Source: JAFNAG01 sp963721405
Lineage (GTDB): Bacteria; Acidobacteriota; UBA6911
Reading direction: 5' to 3'
DNA length: 64,000 bases
Assembly (NCBI GenBank): GCA_963721405.1
Contig: CAVRJA010000014.1
Coordinates: 310,001-374,000, forward strand
The translations under genes were made by a program, and so were the position numbers. Below the pieces are notes generated by a model. The model did no database searches, was not told the origin of the DNA, and saw nothing but the letters and a program-made list of their open reading frames with translations. Within the stretch, counting starts at the first letter, position 1. Each line of letters begins with the position of its first letter. Below, in pieces: positions 43,236 to 52,120 of the stretch.

Positions 43236-44018
43236 ATGCTACGGTCTCGAATTATACCGTGCCTGCTTGTCAAAAATGGTGGGCTTGTAAAAACAGTGCA
43301 ATTCAGTCAACCGAAATATGTGGGCGATCCAATCAACGCAGTCAGAATTTTTAACGAGAAGGAGGTTGACGAACTCGCCGTTCTTGATATCGATGCGACT
43401 GAGCAAAACCGGGAGCCGGATTACAATATGATTCGAAACCTTGCCGCGCAATGCCGCATGCCATTGTGCTATGGCGGGGGTGTCAAGACTGCAGATCAGG
43501 TTCAGAAGATCATAGGTTTGGGCGTTGAGAAAGTTGCGATCAGCGCGGCCGCAATCGAAAGACCGGAGTTAATAGCCGAAGCCGCCAAACGGCTGGGGAG
43601 TCAAAGCATCGTTGTGATAATGGATGTAAAGAGGATCAGCTCGTCGCCCCAATATGAACTAGTTACGCATAATGGTACTAGGCGGACTGGAATCGATCCC
43701 ATGGCATTTGCAAAGGAGATTGAAGCCAATGGCGCCGGCGAAATCGTTGTTAACTCTGTCGACAACGATGGTGTGATGAAGGGATATGATCTAACAATCA
43801 TCCAAGCGGTGAGGGAATGTATGACATTGCCCATGACTGTGCTTGGAGGTGCCGGCAGCCTGGAAGATGTTTCCGGAGTTATCCGGAGGTTTGGCACCAT
43901 CGGTGTTGCCGCCGGGAGCTTATTTGTTTTCAAAGGGAAATATCGCGCCGTTCTGATCAATTACCCAAATCGTAACGAAAGAGATGAACTGCTTGCGTCA
44001 GCCTCCGACAAAAATTGA
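43236..44018 (+). CDS. hisF: HisF2-like cyclase homologue
   Basis: 260 residues. (Beta/alpha)8 barrel of the HisF type: RIIPCLLVKNG at the start with Cys, ELAVLDIDATEQ with the first acidic residue, PLCYGGGVKT, KVAISAAAIE, EIVVNSVDNDGVMKGYDL and VLGGAGSLED. In the classical enzyme these loops bind the imidazole-glycerol-phosphate precursor; here the barrel is expected to pass ammonia from HisH2 to WbpG. It is the last gene of the AT-rich island, and the next gene is clearly GC-richer. Confidence 0.92.
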   Translation: MLRSRIIPCLLVKNGGLVKTVQFSQPKYVGDPINAVRIFNEKEVDELAVLDIDATEQNREPDYNMIRNLAAQCRMPLCYGGGVKTADQVQKIIGLGVEKVAISAAAIERPELIAEAAKRLGSQSIVVIMDVKRISSSPQYELVTHNGTRRTGIDPMAFAKEIEANGAGEIVVNSVDNDGVMKGYDLTIIQAVRECMTLPMTVLGGAGSLEDVSGVIRRFGTIGVAAGSLFVFKGKYRAVLINYPNRNERDELLASASDKN

Positions 44019-44064
44019 AGAAGACACGTGATCTGGTGAACTGAGTCTGCTCGTAGGACTAAAT

Positions 44065-44994
44065 ATGAAGGTATTAATAACCGGAGGAGCTGGCTTTATC
44101 GGGTCGAACCTGGCGGGGAGTCTGGTGCGAGGCGGGCACAAGGTCGTGGTTTTAGACAACCTGTTATCGGGGTACCGTGAGAATCTCGAAAGCCTCGACG
44201 CGGAGTTCATCCAAGGAGACAGCCGCGACGCACAATGCGTCGCCTCCGCTACGCGCGGCGCTGAGGTGGTCTTTCATTTGGCTGCTTCGGTCGGGAACAA
44301 GCGTTCCATCGATAATCCGCTGGAAGATGCTCAGATCAACGTGATCGGGACGCTGCAGGTGCTTGAGGCCGCGAGAGCCGCCAGGGTGCGCAAGATTGTG
44401 GTGTCATCGTCGGCGGGAATATTCGGCGAACTCAAAACTCTGCCAATCCGCGAGGATCACCCGGTGGAGCCCGATTCCCCTTATGGCTGCACAAAACTTT
44501 GCGAGGAGAAGGAAAGTCTCGCATATTCCAAACTGTTCGGGCTGGAGGCTGTCTGCCTGCGATATTTCAACGTGTATGGTCCCAACCAGCGGTTCGATGC
44601 CTACGGCAACGTTATCCCGATCTTCGCATTCCAGATGTTGAGAGGGGAGACCTTGACGATCTTCGGGGATGGCGAGCAAACCCGGGATTTTGTCAACGTC
44701 CATGACGTAGTCCAGGCCAACGTTAAGGCTGCCCAGGCCAGGGGCATCGATGGAGCGTTCAACCTCGGAAGCGGAGCAAGGATCACCATCAACCACCTTG
44801 TGGAACTGCTGCAGGAGGCTGCCGGCATCAAGGCCAAAGTTGTCCATGGCCCCCCACGGGCAGGGGATGTCAGACACAGCCTCGCTGACATCTCCGCCGC
44901 GAGAGCAGCCTTTGGGTTCGAGCCGGCAGTATCTCTGGCCGAAGGGCTGCGAGAATACATGGACTGGGCCAAGGCGGAGGTTAAACGGTCATGA
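44065..44994 (+). CDS. UDP-sugar 4-epimerase-like SDR
   Basis: 309 residues. GGAGFIGSNL for NAD, FHLAASVGNKRSIDNP, VVSSSAGIFGE for the Ser, YGCTKLCEEK for YxxxK, RYFNVYGPNQ, RDFVNVHDVVQA. The pattern matches UDP-GlcNAc/UDP-Glc 4-epimerases such as WbpP; substrate is not resolved. It overlaps the next gene by 4 bases (ATGA), so it belongs to the same operon as the FucNAc genes. GC content rises here compared with the wbpG-hisH-hisF group. Confidence 0.87.
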   Translation: MKVLITGGAGFIGSNLAGSLVRGGHKVVVLDNLLSGYRENLESLDAEFIQGDSRDAQCVASATRGAEVVFHLAASVGNKRSIDNPLEDAQINVIGTLQVLEAARAARVRKIVVSSSAGIFGELKTLPIREDHPVEPDSPYGCTKLCEEKESLAYSKLFGLEAVCLRYFNVYGPNQRFDAYGNVIPIFAFQMLRGETLTIFGDGEQTRDFVNVHDVVQANVKAAQARGIDGAFNLGSGARITINHLVELLQEAAGIKAKVVHGPPRAGDVRHSLADISAARAAFGFEPAVSLAEGLREYMDWAKAEVKRS

Positions 44995-45878
44995 AAGCAC
45001 TGGTCCTGGGTGGAGAGGGAATGCTTGGCCACAAGATGTTCCAGATCCTGCGGACCCGGTATCCGGACACCTTTTGTTCGATTTTCGGTTCCCTGGCCGA
45101 ACCGTTCTACCGACAAATTGATCTTCTGCAGACCGGGGCCGTCCTGGAACAGGTGAACGCAATGGACCTGTCAGCGCTGGGGCAAACACTGACAAGCTTG
45201 CAACCGGAGTTCATTGTCAATTGCATCGGGATCGTCAAACAACGCGAAGAGGCCAGGTCTGCCATTCCCAGCATCACTCTGAACTCCCTGCTGCCACACA
45301 AGCTGGCGGAGTACGCTCGCGACTGGGGTGGGCGCGTCGTTCATTTCAGCACGGATTGTGTTTTCAGCGGCACCAAGGGTCGATATAACGAAGAGGACCC
45401 CTCTGACGCCGAAGACTTGTACGGCAAGAGCAAGTACCTCGGAGAAGTTACAGTCGAAAACGCGTTGACCTTGCGCACCTCGATCATCGGGCGGGAGCTG
45501 TCCCAGTTCAGATCCCTCCTGGAATGGTTTCTGGCACAACGCGGCAAGACGATCAGGGGATTCAGAAATGTAATCTACTCGGGGGTCACTACGAACTACA
45601 TCTCAGAGCTGGTCGGCAGATTGATCTCCGACCATCCGACGCTTCACGGGCTCTATCAGGTCACCAGCCCGCCCATTTCCAAATATGAGTTACTTTGCCA
45701 ATTGCGAGATGCATACCATCTTGACGTCGAAATCCAGCCGCACGACGGCGAGATATCCGATCGCAGCATGATCGGAGAGAAGTTCATTCATGCCACTGGG
45801 TATCGTTACCCGACATGGTGCGAGCTGATCGCCCAACTTGCCAACGATCCAACCCCTTACGAGAAGTGGAGGAGCTGA
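44991..45878 (+). CDS. RmlD-like reductase of UDP-FucNAc synthesis (FnlB/WbjC type)
   Basis: 295 residues. It begins MKALVLGGEGMLGHKMFQIL, the RmlD-like nucleotide site, with IVNCIGIVKQ, VHFSTDCVFSG and YGKSKYLGE as the YxxxK motif. In the UDP-L-FucNAc pathway this enzyme reduces the 4-keto intermediate after dehydration and epimerisation. The assignment as FnlB/WbjC depends on the next two genes, which are the FnlA/WbjB and FnlC/WbjD types; alone it could be any RmlD-type reductase. It overlaps the previous gene by 4 bases. Confidence 0.8.
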   Translation: MKALVLGGEGMLGHKMFQILRTRYPDTFCSIFGSLAEPFYRQIDLLQTGAVLEQVNAMDLSALGQTLTSLQPEFIVNCIGIVKQREEARSAIPSITLNSLLPHKLAEYARDWGGRVVHFSTDCVFSGTKGRYNEEDPSDAEDLYGKSKYLGEVTVENALTLRTSIIGRELSQFRSLLEWFLAQRGKTIRGFRNVIYSGVTTNYISELVGRLISDHPTLHGLYQVTSPPISKYELLCQLRDAYHLDVEIQPHDGEISDRSMIGEKFIHATGYRYPTWCELIAQLANDPTPYEKWRS

Positions 45879-45879
45879 C

Positions 45880-46944
45880 TTGGCGCCGAAAACCAGCATT
45901 AAGACTAAGCCTGTCAAACAATCCATTTTCAGGGACAAGACCCTGTTCATCACCGGTGGTACCGGAACCTTCGGCAATGCGGTTATGCGGCGCTTCCTCC
46001 ACACCGACATCAAGGAGATCCGGATCTTCAGCCGGGACGAGAAGAAGCAGGAAGACCTGCGGATAAGCTACAGCAATCCCAAGCTGAAGTTTTTCATCGG
46101 CGATGTTCGGGCCTATGACAGCATCGTATCGGCAATGGCCGGCTCAGACTATGTCTTCCACGCCGCGGCGCTCAAGCAGGTCCCGTCTTGCGAGTTCTAT
46201 CCGCTCGAAGCACTTCGAACCAACACCTTGGGGGCCGAAAACGTGCTGAATGCCGCCGTGGAAACCGGCGTGAAGCGGGTCATTACCCTGAGCACGGACA
46301 AGGCGGTTTACCCGATCAATGCCATGGGCATCTCCAAGGCCATGATGGAGAAGCTCATGGTGGCCAAGTCGCGTGTGGCAATTGCCCAAGGCACCATCAT
46401 ATGCGGCACCCGGTACGGAAATGTAATGGCTTCGCGCGGCTCAGTGATTCCGCTGTTCGTCAGCCAACTCAAAGACGGCAAGCCCCTGACTGTGACGGAT
46501 CCCCATATGACCCGGTTCATGATGTCGATCGAGGATGCCGTAGATCTGGTTCTCTATGCGTATCAACATGGGCGTTCGGGAGACATCTTTATCCAGAAAG
46601 CGCCGGCGGCAACCATCGAAACCCTGGCCCTGGCGATAAAGAAAGTATTCAAAGCCTCAAATCCTGTTCGCGTCATCGGGACCAGACATGGCGAGAAACT
46701 CTACGAAACCCTGCTCACCAGAGAAGAAATGGCCAAAGCCGAGGATCTCGGCGACTACTTTCGCGTGGTGGCCGACAACCGGGATCTCAATTACGCCGCA
46801 TACTTCACAGAGGGGCAAAAGCAGGTCTCTCAGCTGGAAGACTACAATTCCAACAACACGCGGCGCCTCACGGTCGATAAAATGGCCGAACTTCTCCTCA
46901 AGCTCGACTACATTCGTGACGAGTTGAAGCAATTGCAGCACTGA
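45880..46944 (+). CDS. UDP-GlcNAc 4,6-dehydratase/5-epimerase (FnlA/WbjB/CapE type)
   Basis: 354 residues. TLFITGGTGTFGNAVMRRFL binds NAD(P); IFSRDEKKQEDLR is the hallmark loop of the FlaA1/CapD group; LSTDKAVYPINAMGISKAMM has Met in place of the catalytic Tyr, as known for the FnlA/CapE branch. It removes water from UDP-GlcNAc and epimerises C5, the first step toward UDP-L-FucNAc. TTG 45880 is selected because GGAGGAG lies 5 bases upstream; another in-frame TTG at 45838 would overlap the preceding gene and has no such site. It is followed closely by the 2-epimerase gene. Confidence 0.87.
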   Translation: MAPKTSIKTKPVKQSIFRDKTLFITGGTGTFGNAVMRRFLHTDIKEIRIFSRDEKKQEDLRISYSNPKLKFFIGDVRAYDSIVSAMAGSDYVFHAAALKQVPSCEFYPLEALRTNTLGAENVLNAAVETGVKRVITLSTDKAVYPINAMGISKAMMEKLMVAKSRVAIAQGTIICGTRYGNVMASRGSVIPLFVSQLKDGKPLTVTDPHMTRFMMSIEDAVDLVLYAYQHGRSGDIFIQKAPAATIETLALAIKKVFKASNPVRVIGTRHGEKLYETLLTREEMAKAEDLGDYFRVVADNRDLNYAAYFTEGQKQVSQLEDYNSNNTRRLTVDKMAELLLKLDYIRDELKQLQH

Positions 46945-46961
46945 GGGACCAAGGGAAACCG

Positions 46962-48104
46962 ATGAGCAAAATAAAGATCATGACCGTGCTTGGGACCCGG
47001 CCGGAGATCATCCGGCTCAGCAGGGTCATCCCCATTCTGGATGAGCATTCAGACCACGTGCTGGTTCACACCGGCCAGAACTACGACGATCGTTTGAACA
47101 GGATCTTCTTCGAGGAATTGGGGGTGCGCGCCGCGGATGTACACCTGGGTATCCGCTCGGATACCTTTGGAAGGCAGATCGGACAAATCCTTGAACGGTG
47201 CGAGAAGTTGTTCCTGCAGTATCGTCCGGACCGATTGCTGATCCTCGGGGACACCAACAGTGGGCTCTGCGCCCTGGTGGCTCGCAGACTGGGCATGCCC
47301 GTTTACCACATGGAGGCGGGGAACAGATGTTACGATGATCGGGTTCCCGAAGAGGTCAACCGAAGAGTCATCGACCATTCCAGTACCGTCCTGATGCCTT
47401 ACACCCATCGCAGCAAGGAAAACCTCCTACGAGAAGGCATCCCGGGTGACCGGATCTTCGTCACTGGTAATCCCATCAAAGAAGTCATCGATCATTACCA
47501 GCCGCAAATCGATCGATCCAAGGCGCTCGAGAATCTGGGGGTCGAGCCAGGCAAATACTTCCTGGTGACCATGCACCGAGCCGAAAATGTCGATATCGAA
47601 GAGCGCTTGCGCAAGCTTGTCGACGCGCTGGCGATGTTGCACAAGGAATATAGCCACCCGGTCATCTGCTCGTTTCACCCGAGATCCCGAGCCAAGGTGC
47701 AGACCTATGGGGTAGATATTCAACGTGCCGGGCTCCGGTTCGTTGAGCCGCTGGGATTCTTGGATTTCATCCGGCTGGAGCGAGCGGCGTTCTGCCTGCT
47801 CTCAGACAGCGGGACTGTTCAAGAGGAAGCCTGCATCTTCAATGTTCCAAATGTGACCATTCGTGATGTCACGGAACGGCCGGAGACAGTCGAGTGCGGA
47901 AGCAATATCCTTTCCGGTGTCGACCCCGAGAAAATTCTGCAATTGGTGCATCTGGTCAGCGACGATCGCCGACGGTGGTTTCCTCCTCAGGAATACTTGC
48001 AGCTCGATGTAGCGAATACTGTTTGCCGGCTCGTGCTGGGCTATAAGCTTCCCGATCGTGCGGAAGTGTCTTGGGCTCAGAATCAAGGCCGGCAAGAAGT
48101 GTAG
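46962..48104 (+). CDS. UDP-sugar C2-epimerase (FnlC/WbjD/CapG type)
   Basis: 380 residues. Non-hydrolysing UDP-GlcNAc 2-epimerase fold: TVLGTRPEIIRLSRVIP, HTGQNYDDRLN, ILGDTNSGL, HMEAGNRC, EEVNRRVIDH, VTMHRAENVD and LSDSGTVQEE, with the usual catalytic acids and His in place. With the two genes upstream it completes UDP-L-FucNAc formation, acting on the reduced hexosamine at C2. It is 17 bases downstream of the dehydratase gene, in one operon. A role as a plain UDP-GlcNAc 2-epimerase (WecB) is less likely given the neighbours. Confidence 0.88.
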   Translation: MSKIKIMTVLGTRPEIIRLSRVIPILDEHSDHVLVHTGQNYDDRLNRIFFEELGVRAADVHLGIRSDTFGRQIGQILERCEKLFLQYRPDRLLILGDTNSGLCALVARRLGMPVYHMEAGNRCYDDRVPEEVNRRVIDHSSTVLMPYTHRSKENLLREGIPGDRIFVTGNPIKEVIDHYQPQIDRSKALENLGVEPGKYFLVTMHRAENVDIEERLRKLVDALAMLHKEYSHPVICSFHPRSRAKVQTYGVDIQRAGLRFVEPLGFLDFIRLERAAFCLLSDSGTVQEEACIFNVPNVTIRDVTERPETVECGSNILSGVDPEKILQLVHLVSDDRRRWFPPQEYLQLDVANTVCRLVLGYKLPDRAEVSWAQNQGRQEV

Positions 48105-48161
48105 TCGCCGAAGGCGAGATTCAGGCTGTTCCTGCAATCCGGTTTGTCCCAACGATCCCTC

Positions 48162-49436
48162 ATGGCCAAGGTGCTGATCCATTCGCTCGTTTTTTCGCCA
48201 GACGGTGTTTCAACGGCGTATCTCTATACGGACCTGGCACTCGAATTGAAAAATCTTGGCCATGAAGTGGTGGTGTTGACGACGACGCCGCATTTCAACA
48301 TCGATCGTGAGCAACAGAAGCGGCAGCCGCTGATCCGAAAGAAGGGCCACTGGCTATTTTACAGTGAAGTCGATGGAATCCCTGTATGGCACATTAAGAT
48401 GCCCCAGAAGGCCGTGGACCTTGGCGCCCGGATAAGACACATGTTCTTATTCCATGTCGGCGCTCTGTGGTTTGCCCTGCAACACGTCGGGAGGTACGAC
48501 GTCATCCTTTCCCCTTCGCCGCCGCTCACCATTGGTGCAACTTCCTGGCTGTTAGCGAAATGGTATAAGGCCAAATCGATATACAACGTCCAGGAACTCT
48601 ACCCGGACTTCGCGATTAACCAGGGTGTGATCAAGAATCCACTCGTGATCTGGGCTCTGAGGAAGCTGGAAGCATTCGTGTATGCCAGGAGCGAGCGCGT
48701 CATCACGATAGGGGAAAAATTCCGGGAGGTGGTTGTGTCTCGTGGGGTCTCGAGTGGCAAAGTGCTCACGATCCCGAACTTTGTGGATGTCGATCTGTAT
48801 CGACCGATGCCACGGGACAATCCCTTCGCCAGAGAGCATGGGCTTGTGGGACGCTTCGTGGTCATGTATGCGGGGAATATCGGGCTTGCGCAGAATTGGG
48901 ACCCGATGCTCGTGGCGGCAGAACGCACCAGATCAGAAGTCCTGTTCGTGGTGATTGGCGACGGAGTCAGGAAGGATTGGCTGGCAAATGAGGTCAAGAG
49001 GCGTGGACTAAGCAACATTCTTCTTCTCGACTACCAGCCGAGGGAGAGGATGGCGGAGATAAACGCCAGCAGCGATGTTGCCACGATTATCATGGATACT
49101 CGGGTCGAGGATGATGGCTTCCCGTCAAAAATCTACACGACGATGGCCTGCGCGCGACCTTCCGTTGTGTGCTGCTCAGAGGGCTCTGAGCTGGTGAGAA
49201 TAGTCAGGGAGTCGAAATGCGGCCTGTGGGCCAGGGCGGGACAAACAGGGGATTTCATCGACGCGCTGATGGCCTATCGGAACGATCCTGATCGCATCGT
49301 CGTAGAGGGTGCTGCCGGCCGTGCGTACGTTGAAGCTCGATACTCCCGGCAGGTCGTGGCCTACTTTTATCATGAGATGATACGAGACGTGGTCGGCCCC
49401 AAGCATGATGGGATCCGACCTTGTGACGTCGAGTGA
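48162..49436 (+). CDS. wbuB: WbuB-like family 4 glycosyltransferase
   Basis: 424 residues. GT-B fold with a long N-terminal acceptor half (IHSLVFSPDGVSTAYLYTDL, VVVLTTTPHF) and a donor half showing MYAGNIGLAQNWDPML, VIGDGVRKDWL, LLDYQPRERMAEI and DGFPSKIYTTMACARP, the signature of WbuB-type transferases that add L-FucNAc. The position immediately after the UDP-FucNAc genes supports that role. ATG 48162 is chosen; a TTG at 48144 is in frame. The donor specificity is inferred from context. Confidence 0.85.
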   Translation: MAKVLIHSLVFSPDGVSTAYLYTDLALELKNLGHEVVVLTTTPHFNIDREQQKRQPLIRKKGHWLFYSEVDGIPVWHIKMPQKAVDLGARIRHMFLFHVGALWFALQHVGRYDVILSPSPPLTIGATSWLLAKWYKAKSIYNVQELYPDFAINQGVIKNPLVIWALRKLEAFVYARSERVITIGEKFREVVVSRGVSSGKVLTIPNFVDVDLYRPMPRDNPFAREHGLVGRFVVMYAGNIGLAQNWDPMLVAAERTRSEVLFVVIGDGVRKDWLANEVKRRGLSNILLLDYQPRERMAEINASSDVATIIMDTRVEDDGFPSKIYTTMACARPSVVCCSEGSELVRIVRESKCGLWARAGQTGDFIDALMAYRNDPDRIVVEGAAGRAYVEARYSRQVVAYFYHEMIRDVVGPKHDGIRPCDVE

Positions 49437-49477
49437 AGTCTTGCTGGCGATTGTAAGGCTCCATCGGTTACTTCATA

Positions 49478-50452
49478 GTGAAAGTACTTATCACTGGGAT
49501 GGATGGATTTATTGGCAGCGAGATCAGCCGCCGCTTGCGTAGCTCGGGATGGGATGTTGTAGGCTTCTCGAACGGGCCGGCGGCAGGGAAGAGGCCATTC
49601 CTACATAAAGGCTCGGTCACCGACCTCCCTGCGCTAAGAGCCGTCTTCAATAAAGAGCGGCCTGGCGCATGTGTTCACCTGGCAGGTCTCGCGCATGCCG
49701 GTGTGGGACGCGATGAACTGGAGGCAGTGCGACGGGTCAATGTTCTGGGCTCATTAAATGTCGCCACAGCGGCCATTGAAGCGGGGGTGGTGCAATTCGT
49801 ATTCTTTAGCAGTGCCAAGGTCTATGGCGACAAGACCTCCGCAACAGGCCTCGACGAAGACGAAGTGCCCAGGCCTGTCGGAATTTATGCGGAGCTAAAG
49901 TACGAGGCGGAGCAGGCGCTGGCAGAGATGGCCGGAAAAGGCGAACTTGACCTCGTTGTTGTCCGCCCTGTTGCCGTGTTCGGACGTGGCGACAGTAAGG
50001 GAAACTATGCCCGTCTCATCCGGGCCGTTCGGAAGTGTTTGTTTCCAGTCATCGGCGGAGGGCGGGCGCGCAGGAGCATTGTTTACCTGGATCGAGTGGC
50101 CGAGAGAGTCGATCGAATACTCGGTCCAGCTTTTATTCCCGGCCGGACGTATGTCTTCAGTGATGGGGCGTTTGAGTTGAAGGAGATCCTGGAGTCCGTG
50201 CGGCGAGCAACGGGGACAGCTTTCTTCCCTTCCGTGCCTGGTTGGCTCGGCAAAGCCGGCGGAACCTTTGTGGATTGGATTTGGGAAAATGCCGCGGGAA
50301 AAGAAGGCGGCGCAAAAGAGGCAATAGCCAGGCTGACCGACAACTTTGTTATTCGGGCTCATCAATTTGATTCTGATTTTGGTCAACTCGAGCCGTTTGA
50401 TCTGGATCTGGCCATGGCAGAAACCTGCGCCGCTGAAAGGCCGGGTGACTGA
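49478..50452 (+). CDS. NAD-dependent sugar epimerase/reductase
   Basis: 324 residues. TGMDGFIGSEISRRL, CVHLAGLAHAGVG, FFSSAKVYGDK and IYAELKYEAEQAL (YxxxK) place it in the extended SDR group, closer to WbpV-like 4-keto reductases than to classical epimerases, because the C-terminal part is short and divergent. The end of a WbpM-like dehydratase at 63731 would provide a matching 4-keto substrate, but this link is inference. The GTG start at 49478 has no strong ribosome binding site. A Wzy gene fragment follows directly. Confidence 0.8.
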   Translation: MKVLITGMDGFIGSEISRRLRSSGWDVVGFSNGPAAGKRPFLHKGSVTDLPALRAVFNKERPGACVHLAGLAHAGVGRDELEAVRRVNVLGSLNVATAAIEAGVVQFVFFSSAKVYGDKTSATGLDEDEVPRPVGIYAELKYEAEQALAEMAGKGELDLVVVRPVAVFGRGDSKGNYARLIRAVRKCLFPVIGGGRARRSIVYLDRVAERVDRILGPAFIPGRTYVFSDGAFELKEILESVRRATGTAFFPSVPGWLGKAGGTFVDWIWENAAGKEGGAKEAIARLTDNFVIRAHQFDSDFGQLEPFDLDLAMAETCAAERPGD

Positions 50453-50458
50453 GAATAT

Positions 50459-50622
50459 CTCGCTCGGCGTCATCGCCGTGAGGTTGCGGCCCATGCCCGA
50501 CCGGCGCCTCGGAATCTGCCTTGCCGGCGGCCTGATCGTCTATCTTACCCGCCACGCAGTCGCCTTCAGCAGCGTTAGGTTTGTGTTCGGCTTTTTCCGG
50601 ACCCTGGCCTGGATTCTGCCTA
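50459..50622 (+). pseudogene. Fragment of a Wzy/O-antigen ligase gene
   Basis: Translation VIAVRLRPMPDRRLGICLAG, then a LIVYLTRHAVAF segment and FGFF, closely matches VIAVSLWRMPDRRLAICLAG, MIAYLASLAVAF and FGFF of the ligase-like gene at 60122 (its DNA at about 61428-61570). Only about 165 bases of the 2.3-kb gene remain, so it is a scar, not a gene. Confidence 0.85.
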
Positions 50623-51783
50623 TCAGACGATGGCTCCATTCGGTTGCCAGGTGCCGCCGAGGATTCTGCTGTACAGGCTCAGCGTCTGCTGCACGATGAT
50701 CTCCTGCGAAAACTCTCTCTCGACAATCGCGCGCCCGGCAAGCCCGAACCGTTGCCGCAAATCGGGCGATTTTATCAAGTCCTGAAGTGCCCGTGCGAGC
50801 GCCACGCAGTCTCCAGGCGGTACCAGCAATCCGTTCACGTTGGGGAGGACGATCTCCCGGCATCCGGGGACATCACTGGCGACGAGGGCGCGGCCTGAAG
50901 ATGCGGCTTCCAGCAGCACTTTGGGCAGACCTTCCCGATGAGTGCTTGGAAGCACCACGATGTTAGCCCGTGCCAGAACGTCCGGCATATCGGAACTGTC
51001 ACCCCACCACTCGACGACGCCCTGCTTGGACCACGACCGGATCTGATCTGCCGGAACTCCAGCCGGATTATCCTTATCTGCCGCCCCAACGAGGACAAAT
51101 CTGGCATTTGGGTTAGCCTCGTGAAGCAGGCGAGCCGCCTCGACGAAGATTCCCACCCCCTTATGCCACAGCATACGTCCGGCGAACATGACCACCGGGC
51201 CACCCGCCGGCTGCGGGGAAGCAGGGAATTTTGCACAATCTACTCCCGACCCCCGGATCAACACGGTCCGCTCACGCGGGACCATGCCCATGCGGACAAG
51301 TTCATCACGGTCATCAGGATTTTGAAACACGACAAAGCTGCGCTCATATCCAAGAGCCAGCCGATATAGTGTCCTGGTCACGGGGCGCAGGAGACTAGCC
51401 CGCCAATCCTCGGAGAAGGTGTATCCGAGCCCGCTTATGGCGTTGACCACACTTCTGAATCCGGAGATGCGAGCGGCGATGGATCCATAGATGACGGGCT
51501 TGATGGTCACGTGATGGATCAGGTCCGGTTTGATGTCCCGGTATGTTTTTACCAGAAACCGCAGTGCACGCAACTCGGCGATCAGATTCGTGCCGGTTCG
51601 GGTCAGGGGAAGCGGCAGGAGTTGGAAGCCCTCGTTGCGGATCTCTTGAGCGCGTCCCGTATCTGCGGCCGCGACGACCACTTCTGCACCCTGGTCCCGC
51701 GCGGCTCGTGCGATGGGCAGGCGGTGGGACAAAAAGAACCAATCGACGTTCACAACAATCAGTATCCGCAGCCGGCTTTTCAT
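50623..51783 (-). CDS. Family 4 glycosyltransferase
   Basis: 386 residues. MKSRLRILIVVNVDWFFLSH starts the GT-B acceptor half; LIHHVTIKPVIYGSIAAR and VNAISGLGYTF are typical for CapM/WbpX-like transferases. The donor half has VVMFAGRMLWHKGVGIFVEA, FVLVGAADKDNP and LPSTHREGLPKVLLEAASSGRALVA, with the EX7E acidic pair. Its stop codon lies right at the end of the Wzy fragment on the opposite strand. It is read opposite to its neighbours and diverges from the flippase gene to the right, so both promoters lie in the shared gap. Confidence 0.9.
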   Translation of the reverse strand: MKSRLRILIVVNVDWFFLSHRLPIARAARDQGAEVVVAAADTGRAQEIRNEGFQLLPLPLTRTGTNLIAELRALRFLVKTYRDIKPDLIHHVTIKPVIYGSIAARISGFRSVVNAISGLGYTFSEDWRASLLRPVTRTLYRLALGYERSFVVFQNPDDRDELVRMGMVPRERTVLIRGSGVDCAKFPASPQPAGGPVVMFAGRMLWHKGVGIFVEAARLLHEANPNARFVLVGAADKDNPAGVPADQIRSWSKQGVVEWWGDSSDMPDVLARANIVVLPSTHREGLPKVLLEAASSGRALVASDVPGCREIVLPNVNGLLVPPGDCVALARALQDLIKSPDLRQRFGLAGRAIVEREFSQEIIVQQTLSLYSRILGGTWQPNGAIV

Positions 51784-52120
51784 GGATGTCCGCTTAGTTG
51801 CTCCGCTACGAGATCGAGGCCATTAAAACTCCAATTATAGCCCGGCTCGAGGGGTCGAGAAAGGCCGGAGATGAGTGCTGTGCAACCTTCCGAACCTGCG
51901 CGACTTGAGCGCTTGAGGATACCGGCACTCTAAGAGCAGCCAGGAAGGACACGATCTATTCGCGCAGGATAGGATTTTACCTGAAAGAAGGAGGGGATTT
52001 AAGTGCTATCTCAGTATTCCACCTACCCAATCCCTGTACGATTGAAGAACCTGATCATCACCATAAGCCGTAGGGAATTTAGGGGCGCGGAACTTTCCTT
52101 ACTATATTGGTGTTAAGTCA
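51784..52120. other. Divergent promoter region
   Basis: 337 bases between divergent glycosyltransferase and flippase genes, AT-richer toward the right. Two promoters are expected; no site stands out clearly. Confidence 0.5.

Noticed and set aside
42622..44018. Part of the histidine biosynthesis operon
   Set aside because: No other his genes are present; the genes are coupled to wbpG, which is the known context of HisH2/HisF2.
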